This document shows, one piece after another, positions 45,900 through 56,699 of a DNA stretch of 64,000 nucleotides. Under the pieces are notes generated by a model. It saw nothing but the letters and a program-made list of their open reading frames with translations. It was not told the origin of the DNA and ran no database searches. The position numbers were made by a program, and so were the translations under genes. Numbering within the stretch: the stretch's first letter is position 1; every line of letters begins with the position of its first letter. Origin of the DNA: Symbiodinium natans (lineage: Eukaryota; Sar; Dinophyceae; Suessiales; Symbiodiniaceae); contig CAJNDS010002374.1 of NCBI GenBank assembly GCA_905221605.1, positions 62,001 through 126,000 on the forward strand, read 5' to 3'.

Positions 45900-47500
45900 G
45901 GGCCGAGGCACACCCTCCAACAAAACAACGAAGGACGGTATCCGGAGCCAAGAAAAGGAACACTTTGAAGGGCGGAGAGTTTTTTCCTGCACCACTTGGC
46001 TCCGACAGCTGCGTGGCCCTTGCGAGCACCTTTGCGGCCCTCGCTGTCGTTGCCCCGGCCCTCGAGAAGAATGTGGAAAAGCCAAATTCCCCAAAGGCCC
46101 CCAAGCCCCCCCTAAGCCCACCGGCCCCCTTCTCACTGAGTCCCCCTGCAAACTTCTAACCACTCCAAGGCACTGGCAAGCCTCGCAAAATTTTTGCCCA
46201 CCAGGGCTTTCCTCCCGGCTTCGGCCCCTCCGATGCGCGCCGCCTTCGGGCACCACCTTCCCTTGCGGTCCGAGCCTGGCCAACAACAGCGGTGGGCGAG
46301 ACCATTCGATAAAAACACAACGTGCGATCCTGAATTGCTCCCTTTCGGAAAAATGCACACACAACAAAGCCCTGCAACCAGACCTCAAGAGTCGTCTTCT
46401 CCAGCAGGCTTTGCCCTCGCCTGCGCGGCCCATTGGATGTGCCCTACTGGTCCTTTGGGATCGCAAAAACACACACCCTTTGTCCATGCAACGATTTTGG
46501 CTTTCTCTCATCCTAGCCTCTTTTCTCCTCTCAGCTCTTTTTCGGTGCGAACTTCAAAGAAACTGCGTGGTCCCCACCTGGAGGCGGGGTGCCAGCCTGG
46601 CTAACCTGGAACTACACAAGTGCTGCAGTGCAGCTGGGTTCCCCAGAATTCCTCAGAGGTAAACGACGCACATAGAAAATGCAAGGGCGGCACCCCCTCC
46701 CCCACAGAACTTCCCCACACCCTCACCAAGTCCTTCAATGGCAAAATCAAGCCGATGCCCCTGGGTTGGTGAAAGATTGGCGTTCAACTCCGGTGTCCAG
46801 GAATTTTTCTGGATTCTTTTCCTCGCAAGCTCATCGGGTCAAGAGTCCCCCAACCACTCGTCCGACCAAGCGGCTTAGGATGAGGCCCAACGAATGGGCC
46901 CGCAAAGCTCCCATGTGCCAGTGAACTCCACTCCACTCCGCGCCTTCGTAATGTTCCCATCTCCTTCTGTCGCACTCGTTTCCAGTCTCTTCGGGGTCAA
47001 ATCAATGACGAGTTTGACGTTCAGGACCAATGCGATGCTTCTTTGAGGCAAAATCCCAGCAAGGCCTGGGTAGGCTGGTAGTTTTTTTTGGATCTCAAAT
47101 TTATCCAGAAGCTTTCAAAGAAACTTCCTCTCCCCACGCATGTACCAAGAGGCAATTCCTTGGCTTGGGGCCAACCCAAAAGTGCATTTCCTTCAGGTTC
47201 CCTGAATTCATGCTGAAGGTTTTCACAACTGAGTTCAACACTGGCATTCCACTGAGTTTTTCACACCCTTGCGTTTTATATTGATTCACACTGAGCTCAC
47301 AACGGTTTTCTCAGTGTGGTGCAAAAGCTTCTGGCCACAGCAGGCAAGCCCCCCCCGAAAAGTACTCTCTGCAGGGATCCTGCGAAAGAGCCCCTCATGA
47401 TCCCTCGCGTAAATCCGGTTGGGGAAATCACAGGGAACCCGTGGCTGCTCTGGTCCATGCGACTGGAGCACGTTTTGGATCTGAGCGCAAACAGAATTAA
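45900..47500. other. Mostly no convincing gene
   Basis: Two weak minus-strand readings deserve mention: QIQNVLQSHGPEQPRVP continuing to IYARDHEGLFRRIPAES (47480-47360), and an Asn/Gly/Glu-rich piece near 46815-46700. The rest shows only short frames without protein character. Confidence 0.4.
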
Positions 47501-47539
47501 CGCGTGCAATGCACGCCAAACAGCGTTCCGGCCAGGGTG

Positions 47540-48472
47540 TGCGGGCATGTGTGCCCATGTTTTGCTGGTGGTGCAATGTGGTTGCATGTTGTGCCCTGTT
47601 GTTGCCATGTGTTCAATGGTTGTGGGCCATGTGCCGTGTGCGTGTGCGTGTTGGCGTTTGTGGCGCGTGCAATGTGGTGGATGCAAATGTGTTTGGCATG
47701 TGTGGTTGCCATGTGTGGTGTGTGTGTGGTGTGGTGTGTGGTGTTGGTGTGTGGTGGGGTGTGGTGTGTGTGGTGTGTGTGTGTGTGTGGTGGGTGGGTG
47801 TGTGTGGTGGTGTGTGTGTGGTGTTGTGTGTGTGTGTGTGTGTTGTGTTGTGTGGTGTGTTTGTGTGTGTGTGTGGGTGGGTTGTGTTGTGGTGTGGTGG
47901 TGGTGGTGTGTGTGTTGTGGTGGTTTTGTGTGTGTGTGTGTGGTGTGTGTGGTGGTTTGGTTGTGGTTTGTGTGGTTGGTGTGGTGGTGTTGGTGTGTGT
48001 GGTGTGTTGGGGTGGTTGGTTGTGGGTGGTGGTGTTTTGGGGGGTGGTGTGGTTTGTGGTGGGTGGGGTGGTGTGTGGTGTGGTGTGTGGTGTGTTGTGT
48101 GGTGGGGTGGTGTGTGTGGTGTGGTGTGTGGGGGTGTGTGTGGTGTTGGTGGTTTGGTGTGGTGTGTGGTGTGGGTTGGTGGTGTGGTGGTGGTGTGTGG
48201 TGTGTGTGGTTGTGTGTGTTGTGTGGTGTGGTGTTGGTGTGGTGGGTGGTGTGTGTGGTTTGTGTGTGTGGTGGTGTGGGTGTGTTGTTGTGTGTGTGTG
48301 GTTTGTGTGTGGTGTTTGTGGTGGGTGTGGTGGGGGGTGGTGGTGGGGGTGGGTGGTGTGTGGGTGTGTGTGTGGTTGTTTGTGTGGGTGTGTGTGTTTG
48401 GTGTGTGGGTGTGTGGTGTGGTGTGGGTGTGGGGTGTGGGGTGGTGTGTGGTGTGGGTGTGGTGTGTGTGGT

Positions 48473-48507
<35 letters not shown>

Positions 48508-48970
48508 TGGTGGTGTGTGTGGGGGGGTGGGGTGTGGTGTTTTGTTGGGGTGTGTTGTGTTTGTGTGTGTGTGTTGGTGGGGTGTGTTGTGGTGTGTGTG
48601 TGTGTGTGTTGTGGTGGTTGGTTGTTGTTGTGCATGTGTTTGCAATGTGTGGTGCAATGTGTGGTGTGCGTGTGGTGTGCATGTGTGGTGCCAAATGTGT
48701 TGGCCATGTGTGGTGCATGTGTTGGCAAAATGTTGGTGCCATGTGTGTGGCAATGGTGGTGGTGCCAATGTGTGTGCATGTTTGTCATGTGGTGTGCATG
48801 TGTGGTGCTGTGGGGGTGGCATGTGTGTTCTGTGTGGTGCATGGTTTTGTGGATGCCATGTGGTGGTGCATGTGGTGGGTGCAAAATGTGTTGTGCATGT
48901 GGTGTGGGCCCATGTTGTGGGTGCATTTTGTGTGCATGTGGTGTGCGTGTTTGGCAAAATGTTGTGGTGT
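47540..48970 (+). repeat. TG-rich satellite with a G/T-only core
   Basis: Flanks (47540-47711 and 48632-48970) are degenerate repeats of TGTGGTGCCATG, TGTGTTGGCA and similar words. The core from 47712 to 48631, about 920 bases, contains only G and T on the plus strand, as irregular mixtures of TG, TGG, TGGG and TTG. Because every stop codon contains A on that strand and T or G opposite A/C-only sequence, all six frames are open across the core, which explains ORFs above 500 codons on both strands. None is a gene. Confidence 0.97.
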
Positions 48971-49515
48971 GGTACGTGGGGAGTGCGAACTCGGGCAAAC
49001 CGCGCCCTGATTCACAGGGTACAACCAAAAAACTTACTTGCCTTGCCCCTGTGGGTTTCCGACGATCTGCCAACGAGGCAAACGAGCCCCTAGGAGACCC
49101 ACCCCCTCTTGACTTTGAGCTCAAGCTTTCCCACTTCCGAGTACTTACTGCACAGTTGGTCACATGGCCGAAAGCCCTTGACAGCCTTGACGGCATCAAC
49201 ATGATCTGACGACCACGCCCTCAGAACAAGCGGCGCGTGGGCGCTTTTTCAAGGCTCTTCCAAAAAATTGAATAGTCCCGCGCGCAAAGGAGCGTTTTTG
49301 TGCCTGGCCCCCTGGCACTCCCTCCGAGCCGGATGAACTCGAGAGAAGCGAGGTCCTTTGGCGATGTTTCCCCTCCAGGTGTCCCTCCCCAGCAAACCAA
49401 AGCCCCGCCAACAAAAAAAACAGCGCTTGAAAAAACTGCGCGCTTCTCTCGCCCCCTGCCAGAGGGAGTGCCCTCCTAAGAGAACTTGGAGAACTTGGGG
49501 AACCGGAAAATGGGC

Positions 49516-50591
49516 CTGTTCCAGCGTGTCCACCTTCAGGCTCAGATGCTCCTGGAGACGGCACAGCAGAAGGGGCTCAAGGCACAGCGAGGGTCTGAAG
49601 CTCTGCGACTCTCCTGGATGTACTTGATGGACTCCCGCATGGCGAGGCGATAGCCCGCGATGATCGTCTGCACAGTGCGAAACCACGTGGCGCCAAGTGA
49701 GGCGCCGACGGTCGCCGAACGAACGCGAGACTGACTTGACTCCGGTACTTTGAGCTGCTTTCCTATCTCCTTTTATAAAATACCCCTTATTCTTCCCAGG
49801 GGCCGTGGGGTGGATGTTGTTCTTGACCAGTTCATTGGCCCTCTTCAGCCTGAGATCGATGTTCAAACTCTGGCACGACTCAACTCGACTCCCAGCAGCC
49901 GAAGAAACGAACTTGGGGTCTCCATGGCTTCCGAGGCGCAGCTCTGCAGCGATGATCACGACAGAAGTTGTCCCGTCGCCCACCTCCGAGTCCTGAACGT
50001 GCAAATGCGCCCTCTCTGCCCCCCCCTCTCCCTCTGCTGTGTTTAACTGCGTTTGTTGCTTCACGCTGCGCAAGCTGCTTACTAACACCGCTCTTCCCAA
50101 ACAGGCCTGAAGGTTGGCCAGCTCCACCAAAACCTTCGCTGCCGGATGCTCCACCTCCCAGTGATCCGGGTGACACTTCGGGGCACGTAGGAACGAGCTG
50201 TGTAGAGAAAGAGTTGCCAAGCTGCTAAACCCGATTCCCACAACACGTCGCGGCGGATCAGGGGACACCGCAGTCGCGCCTCCAGCTGTTTCAGCACTGT
50301 CGCGCCATCATTGGTGATGGTCACGTCACCGATGTCGTCCACCAGCATCTTGTCCAAGCCCTGCGGTCCCAGGGAGGACTTCAGGATGTTGGCCAAGGCC
50401 TCGGGCTTTGCAAGCACGTGGGGCAACAACAACTTATGAGAGCGAACAATCGGCTTCCAGCAAAGAACCCCATCCGAGCACCCTGCCATGACAGCAGTGA
50501 CATTGGCCGATCGCACATCCGCGCCGCTTTCGCGCTGGCCTGCGCGCTCGTCTGCGCACTCATCTGCGCACTGTGCATGCTGCACCCCCAT
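49516..50591 (-). CDS. CCT1: Chaperonin subunit CCT1 (TCP-1 alpha), N-terminal exons only
   Basis: CCT1 is one of eight subunits of the cytosolic chaperonin that folds actin and tubulin. Seven short exons encode about the first 150 residues. 1 (50591-50488): [11 protein letters not shown] to [13 protein letters not shown]. 2 (50400-50280): [20 protein letters not shown] and [14 protein letters not shown], the ATP-binding motifs. 3 (50154-50107): [16 protein letters not shown]. 4 (49992-49940): [18 protein letters not shown], containing the catalytic GDGTTS loop. 5 (49849-49804): [15 protein letters not shown]. 6 (49667-49614): [18 protein letters not shown]. 7 (49551-49516): [12 protein letters not shown]. 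Choice of CCT1 over other subunits rests on [21 protein letters not shown] and the exon order. Introns mostly start GC (one GA) and end AG. The remaining 400 residues were not found downstream; a possible fragment VDAVKAVK lies at 49205. The gene is therefore truncated, rearranged or continued beyond a very large intron. Confidence 0.85.
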
Positions 50592-50659
50592 GTCACCCTC
50601 CCATCCCAGCTCCGCCTTGAATCGTGAGCCCCAACTCAGATGCCATGGCACTAGGCGCT

Positions 50660-51400
50660 CGCTTCGAAGTCTGGAGCCATATGCAACATCGAGTCACCGA
50701 TTGGAGCAGCACTCCCAAGACTGGCTTTGGGACAATTGCTTCTGATAGAATGGGCGATGACAAAGGCGGCGAGACACATAGTCGCTGTTTTGATCAACTC
50801 AAGCCTCCGCACATTTTGCCAACACACGATGTGTAGAAATCTCAGATGCATCATCTCAATCTGTCAATCTGTGCACGTCTGTCAGTGGTTGATGACCAAT
50901 ATCTGGACTAGCATATCCCATACAGGTGTGCCCATGACAGCTTGGTACATCTTGACGCCCTACCGCCGCGTGACAGAGGGGAACTATGGGCTTAGACGAG
51001 GGCCTCAGATGCAGGGAAGGCAAAAGCAATGCAACAACCGAAATCTTGTCAGACTAACATTGCGACCATCTGTTGCATTGCCTGCAGTATTTCTATTAGC
51101 TTTGCCGTGGACAGGGTTTCAACAAATCGACGATGCGTGGTAGCCCTGCCGGGGGCGCCATGGCCAGCAGCCATATGAAGCTCAGCAGCTTGAAACGAAC
51201 CTGCCTGAACTTGTCAAGGGCAAGCCCGTGATGCCTCCAGGACCAGACTAGTTACAATACTCACAACCAAGTAGGAACAGTAAGAACAGCTTATCAAGCT
51301 AACAATTTGCAGCAAAAGGCAATAGCAAAGGTTCAAACTCCGGCAACTTTGAAATAACCTTCGGGCATGGGTTACTCTTGACGTCCTGCTTGGCAGTGAC
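50660..51400. other. No convincing gene
   Basis: Spacer between the CCT1 start and the inverted repeat. Open frames up to 138 codons on the plus strand lack protein character. A CCT1 promoter would lie here; no TATA-type box was identified, and dinoflagellate core promoters are poorly defined. Confidence 0.5.
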
Positions 51401-51401
51401 C

Positions 51402-51908
51402 GTCTAGGGTGGAACTACAAACTTTTTGAGCTGGGTGGGTTTCGGGCTGGAGGTTTGTTTGTGGGACAGACAGACTTCGCACATGTAGGTTCGTGCATGT
51501 AGAGAGTTTCAGGTGGCGGCGCATCCCTGAAACGTCAACCCTAAAACGCAGATTCGTCTCCTACTTCTGTTTCTTGCACGGTGCCTAAGTGAGTGATTGA
51601 CGGGCGGGTTGGGAACCTGAACCCTTCACCCCTGGCGAATTATCATTGCGAGCGTTCATGTTTTACGAACTGCTCCGCCATTGCCAGTACGATGAAATCG
51701 TATATATAGCCTTGAACCCTAAATCATCGTGATGGCTATATACTTGCGCTTTGTCCTTATGATGACTGAAGAATGACCTCTCGTGACAATGCTTGCCACC
51801 TCTTGCCTGCAGAAAGCTGATGTTTCGCTCGGGCTACGGCGTTGTGGCCGAAAAACATGGCTTCGTGGGCGTACTTGGGGCTGGAGGGCTTCAGGGTTTC
51901 AACTGTTT
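51402..51908 (+). repeat. Left arm of a long inverted repeat
   Basis: This segment, reverse-complemented, matches 59701-60167 along its whole length with scattered substitutions. It carries two extra insertions of roughly 20-25 bases (near 51565-51588 and 51643-51668). Landmarks: TAGGGTGGAACTACAAACTT at the outer end, GGACAGACAGACTTCGCACA, and TTCAACTGTTT at the inner end. The TATATAGCC...GGCTATATA pair near 51701-51744 can form a hairpin. Confidence 0.93.
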
Positions 51909-52015
51909 TGGGTGTAGGGCTTAGGGTACAGAAGCTCACATGTCGGTGACACAGGTGCAACGAGACATGTTGTATCCCCTTGACCATCGAGGTGCTGCGG
52001 ACTCTCAGTGTGGCT

Positions 52016-52560
52016 TTTTGCCTGAACCTACCAGACGTCTTGTTTATCGAGCCACGTAGGCGTGTTTGTTTTGCTTGTTGGCGCGATTCGTCTCACAGTT
52101 GTCTTGCTTGTTGCACGCGCGTCGTCTCGATTCTGGTTCGTCTGGCTTCTTGGCTGAACGCACAGACTAGTCGTCTTGTGTATCGAGCCGCGTAGGCGTG
52201 TTTGCTTTGCCCATTGGCGTGTTTCGTCCAACAGTTTAGTCGTCTTGCTTATCGAACCAAGCAGGCAAGTTTGTTTTGCTTGTTGGCGCCGAAACGCGTG
52301 CGTCTCGTCTCAGTTCGTCTGGCTTAATTATTGGCTGAACGCACAGACTAGTCGTCTTGTGTATCGAGCCACGTGGGCATGTTTGTTATGCGTATTGGTG
52401 CGTTTCGTCTCACAGTTGTCTTGCTTATGGGTGCGCCTCAACGCGCGCGTCACGTCTCAACGCTTGTTCGTCTTATTGGCTGAACGTACAGTTCAGTCGT
52501 TTTGCTTATCGAGCCACGCGCGCGTGTTGTTTTTGCTTATTGGTGTTGTTGGTGTGCCTA
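52016..52560 (+). repeat. Composite tandem repeat with TATCGAGCCAC words
   Basis: TATCGAGCC(A/G)C or TATCGAACCA occurs at about 52040, 52180, 52250, 52361 and 52507, each followed by a GGCGTGTTTG(C/T)TTTG-type segment and a GTTTCGTCTCACAGT- or GGCTGAACGCACAGACTAG-type segment. Units are about 70-150 bp because the sub-blocks are shuffled. No gene. Confidence 0.85.
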
Positions 52561-52589
52561 ATTTGTTTGGGGGGATGTTGAGGGGGGGA

Positions 52590-52790
52590 GTCCGAAAAAT
52601 CGAACAATCTTGAAAGTGGAAAAGCCCCGACAAGTCGAAAAACCCGAAAAGTCCCGTAAAGTCTCGAAAAGTCGGAGGCGTCCCGAAAAGTGTCGACCAG
52701 ACCCGGAAAGTCGAAAAGCCGAAAAAGCGAAATACTTTTTGATTTTTCGATTTTTTTCGACTTCTCGATTTTTTGCGTTTCTCTGCTAAG
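52590..52790 (+). repeat. CGAAAAGTC short repeats and inverted TTTTTCGA block
   Basis: About a dozen CGAAAAGTC, CGAAAAACC or CGTAAAGTC-type words occur at 8-20 base spacing from 52590 to 52735. They are followed by the complementary words GATTTTTCGA, TTTTTTTCGACTTC and TCGATTTTTTGCG, so the block could fold on itself. Confidence 0.85.
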
Positions 52791-53918
52791 CTGAAAGCAC
52801 GGAGGCTTGCGAGCTTAGGCCCCCGGTAGAGCTTTTGAGAACGACTTAGGGACCAAAAAGCAAAATCGATCTGGAAACCCCAAACCACTCACCATCCACG
52901 ATCAAAACATCGAAGAACGACAACACGCACACACGTAAAGTTGCAAGTGACGGTCCTCCTCGCAAACCATTTCTGCATGGCCAGACGCACCCTTGAGAAC
53001 TTTCGACATCTTTTTTTCTATTTGCGTCCTGCGAAGGTCCGCCCGGGACGCTGTCAAGGAAAGATCCACGCCGGGCCATCCTGGCGACCATCCTCACGAC
53101 CAGCCTGACACCCCACGTCCTCGCGGCACGCGCACATCCTCGCGACCACCGCGCTGACAAGCGCCACCTGCGAGGCTCTCGCGCAAAAAGGATTAGTGCA
53201 CCTCTCCATACTTGTTTTGTCACGAGCTGCGCTAAAAAGCGGTCTGGATCATAAGTCGCGAGACAGATGAAACGAAAAAGGTGCACGGCCGACCCTCTTC
53301 CCAGCGCGACATGCCCAAAGAAAGTAAAGCGGCAGCCACACCCCCGGACATGCGCAAGGAAGGGCCGACGCACCCAAATGGCACAAACCTCAACCTTCCC
53401 GGCTGCCCCCGCACAGGGTCAATACCCAACACAGCCAACTGGCATCCACCTCACCCTTTCGACGCAGCTAAAGATGCGCCGGCTCAAGAGTGAAGTGAGG
53501 AAGGCAGAAGACTGGACACAGCAGGGGACTGCTCTTCAGCCTTGCGCCCGCACGGCACCCCAACTGCGCGACCACTCTGATCTCCGCGACCGTCCTCGTG
53601 ACCAGAACTTTAAGAGATCGTTTGGTCGAGAGACAGGGCGCGGATCTGCCTAACGTCCCAGCAGAGACCCCCGCCTGCCCAACCAGCCGCGCTCGCTCAA
53701 CCGGCCCACCTCCTGCGCGCCACCCTCCCTGCATGGCAACCATTGCAGGACCAGTGATAGCACGCCCCAACCACCCGCCAACGACCCTGGCTGAACCCTG
53801 TTTTTTTTTTTTGCATTCTGGCTCAATACGAGTATAGTGGCTGAAGAATCATGAGCATCTGGCACTGCAAAGCTGTACAGCTGAAGCATTCCTAAAAGAA
53901 TGCAATGTTTCGGACCTC

Positions 53919-53938
53919 ATCGTATGTCTTGGCTCAAG
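53919..53938 (+). other. Spliced-leader-like sequence (weak relic)
   Basis: TCGTATGTCTTGGCTCAAG ends with ten bases identical to the 3' end of the dinoflagellate spliced leader (TTGGCTCAAG) and has CGTA near its start, with two bases missing between. Suggestive only. Confidence 0.25.
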
Positions 53939-54727
53939 CCCACTGTTCTCCTCATTTTTGTTGATTTTTTTCAACCCGGCTGACGGCTCCATTTTTAAGA
54001 GGCGGTTCTATTTTTTTGCCCTTGGCTCTATTTCACCGATATTCCACGGGATCTATTTTTTAGATCCAAGCGGTGGTCTGGGATGTGGCCGACGGCGTCT
54101 TCCTCAACAGGCGGAAGAGTGGTGCTGTCGATGTCTCAACTTTTTTTGAGCGTGCCTTGTTTGTGGTAGGCTGGGCTAGTTGCGGGTCGGAGGTGGGCGA
54201 GCGAGGAGGTCGGACCCGTGTTCCACCACGGCGTGAAGAACCCTGAGGATGTTAGCTCCTTCTACTATCAGGACCAAGAGCTGGGTTTGGAACATTTTGG
54301 AACTCTTTGGCCATCTTTGGGTTTCCACACTCGGCCTCGCAACCAAGAGTGCTTTGGTGTTTTCCACCCGTAAAGGTGGGACCCTGCGAGCCCTGCCAAT
54401 CCCTAACAGCCCCAACAGTTATGGCCCGCGCCCTTTTTCTCGTTTGCTCCAGGTGGCAGTTGGGGATTTTTATGGATTTTGATTCTTCTCCCCGGGCCAA
54501 GTTGCCCCAGTTCCTCCAACGCTCCAACACTCGAGCTCTCTCCTAATGTGCGTAGTGGAGGAGGCAGCTGCATGCCCGCACCGCTGCGCCGCCCGCTCGC
54601 GACCACCCTCCCTGCAGACCACCCGCCCAACGACCCACGCATACTGCGTCGCACCCGTCTCGTGCCATTCCTCCCCTAAGGAGTTGATAAGCCCCCCAGA
54701 AAAGTGACAAGTTCACATCCTGTAGAG

Positions 54728-54747
54728 CCTAGCCTGCTTGGCTCAAG
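54728..54747 (+). other. Spliced-leader-like sequence (possible relic)
   Basis: CCTAGCCTGCTTGGCTCAAG agrees with the dinoflagellate leader at CC-TAGCC and at TTGGCTCAAG, with one missing G, one missing T and changes in the middle. It lies 800 bases from the weaker copy at 53919. No coding exon follows immediately. Confidence 0.35.
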
Positions 54748-55439
54748 CAAAAAGACGTCACATTTCTGCATCAGGAAGAAAGGAAAGGAGGAGAAGATGA
54801 CTGAGCGGAGAAGGAAGAGAAGAAAAGAGGAGAAGAGGAAGATTGGAGAAGAAGAGGAGAAAGAGAGTCGCAGTGGAGAAAGGAAAGGGATTAGCGAAGG
54901 CAAATCACGCGCGGCAACGCCAGCAAAAAGCACAGAGCATAACGCAGACTGCAGCGCATAGCGAATAAAGCAAAGAAGAAACTAAGGCAGACACACGGAA
55001 CACAAAGGAAGGGACATAAAGTGAAGAAGCAGGACAAAGCTAGCCAAAAACACCCAAGCCTCCCACCAAAAGCACTAAACAGACATATCCTGAAAGTAAC
55101 TGGGATGTGTTTTTGTTACAATTTCGCGGGTCGCCCCTTTATCCGAGGGGGTGGGGGAACCATCAATCCACAGCAAGGATTCTGAGCCTAATTTAGCCTA
55201 ACACCGCATCGGCCGACGGCACAGCACGTCGAGCGGCACTTCATCACCAATCCTGGGCTCTGGAGATGCGTAGGCTGTAAAGGCTGTAAAGGGTTCGTGT
55301 TCTGGGCTGCAAAATGTAGGGCTTATTGCTTGAGATCTGGGCTAAGGCTGAGGCGAAGCCAGGTTTGAGGTTGCTTAGAGTTTAAGTTTAAGGACAGTTC
55401 GGGGTTATCCCCTGAACCCGAAGCTCAAGCCCTGCGGTT

Positions 55440-56560
55440 CTGGACAATGTCTCACTCTGAGCACAGAAGTTGGTTCCGGCATGTCCAATGTCAAGACGCC
55501 GTTCTAATTGCTCTAAAGGCGTGGCAATATACCCGAAACCCTAAACCTACACCTTCAAAAGGCGTCTGGCAATCCAAGCCCCATCTGCACTGCGCGTATG
55601 CAGCCGTCCAAAACGACAACGAAATGCTAGGGTCCATTGGGTCCTGCTAAGCTTTAGGGTGTTTTCAAGCAGGCTCTGCCGGTGCTTCTGGGCCGAGTGA
55701 ACGAGGCACTGGCAACATTGAGGAGCAGTTCCTTCAACTTTGTGAATGACGTTGGCTGCCAGCCCTCTTGGCGTCTTCACCAGCCAGACACGGGCGGGGG
55801 ACCTTGGCCAACAGTGGCTTGGACGCGCGTCCGAATACCCTAATGTTTTGACACCAGTACAGCCAATAAGAAGGAGACCATCATTTAGAGCACTGGCCAC
55901 GCAATCCCTGAAGGAGTCTCCTCCAATGAAGCCCGATCCATGAACCCACATTCCCTCAACGTCCAAATCCCAAATTCCTTTTGCAACCAGGCGAATCTCC
56001 TAAACCCTAGCCAAACCGCAAATACTCGTAGCACGCGCCTGCCCCCGAACACCCTAGTTAAAAACCAGTCAACAGGCCACCCAACACCTGGGTGCCCGGC
56101 TCGGGGCATTTGGCGGAGCCTCTGGGGCCATCTGCCTCGTGGGTTCTAGAGCTTAGGATTCGAGGGTTGAGGGCTTCGGGTTTTAAGGCTTGGGGTTTCG
56201 ACGCTCGCGCAAGGGTTTCTTTTGCCATCCGCCTAGCTGTCCACATGAGAGACGCACTGCAGTGCAAAGGTTTTAGGGTTTGGCCGGTTTGGGGTTAGAA
56301 TTTTCTGCGAGGCGCGACCCACAAGACAACCCGAAACCATAAATAAAGGCTCCCCGCCCCCCTTACCAAAAACACACACCTCTCTCTCTCACACTTACGC
56401 TCAGCACGCTACATGTTTCACCCCTGGTGGACAAGCCATGTAAGTAGAGCACGGGGCTTGGGGCTTAAGGGTTTACAGGGCTACGACCGCAGCCTTCAAA
56501 TCTACTCTGCATTCTAGCCGGCGATCGCCCTAAACCCTATGCGGTTGACCTTATACCTGG
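55440..56560. other. No convincing gene; dispersed telomere-like words
   Basis: Scattered CCCTAAA, CCCTAAT and TTTAGGG words (for example near 55537, 55985, 56270 and 56530) occur in otherwise unique sequence. Open frames to 139 codons on the minus strand show no motif. Confidence 0.5.
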
Positions 56561-56570
56561 TCAATGTATT

Positions 56571-56699
56571 GTATACCCACCCACACAGGCGAGCGCAGCC
56601 ACATAGGAAGGCTGCCTCTACCCATGTGACGCACTGGCCCTAAGGGCTGCCAGTCTTGCAATCAAGGTCACAAACGGATGGGTTTCCTCCCATTCACAC
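56571..56699 (+). repeat. Direct repeat, copy 1 (129 bp)
   Basis: Begins GTATACCCACCCACACAGGC and ends CCTCCCATTCACAC. Nearly identical to 57123-57251; the clear difference is AGGAAG against AACAAG after GCCACAT. Confidence 0.97.

Larger units (their letters stand above)
52800..55440. other. No convincing gene
   Basis: Plus-strand frames at 53267-53653 (basic, Pro/Thr/Gln-rich) and 54704-54961 (Lys/Arg/Glu from a purine-rich run at 54775-54900) have no recognisable character. Two spliced-leader-like words lie within and are listed separately. Confidence 0.5.

Noticed and set aside
47316-49209. ORFs above 480 codons on both strands (Cys/Val/Gly-rich on plus, His/Thr/Pro-rich on minus)
   Set aside because: A G/T-only strand cannot contain stop codons in any of the six frames, so length carries no information. 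Composition is purely that of the repeat.
53267-53653. 128-codon basic plus-strand ORF
   Set aside because: Composition matches the local C/A-rich sequence; no motif, no neighbouring exon and no homologue recognised.
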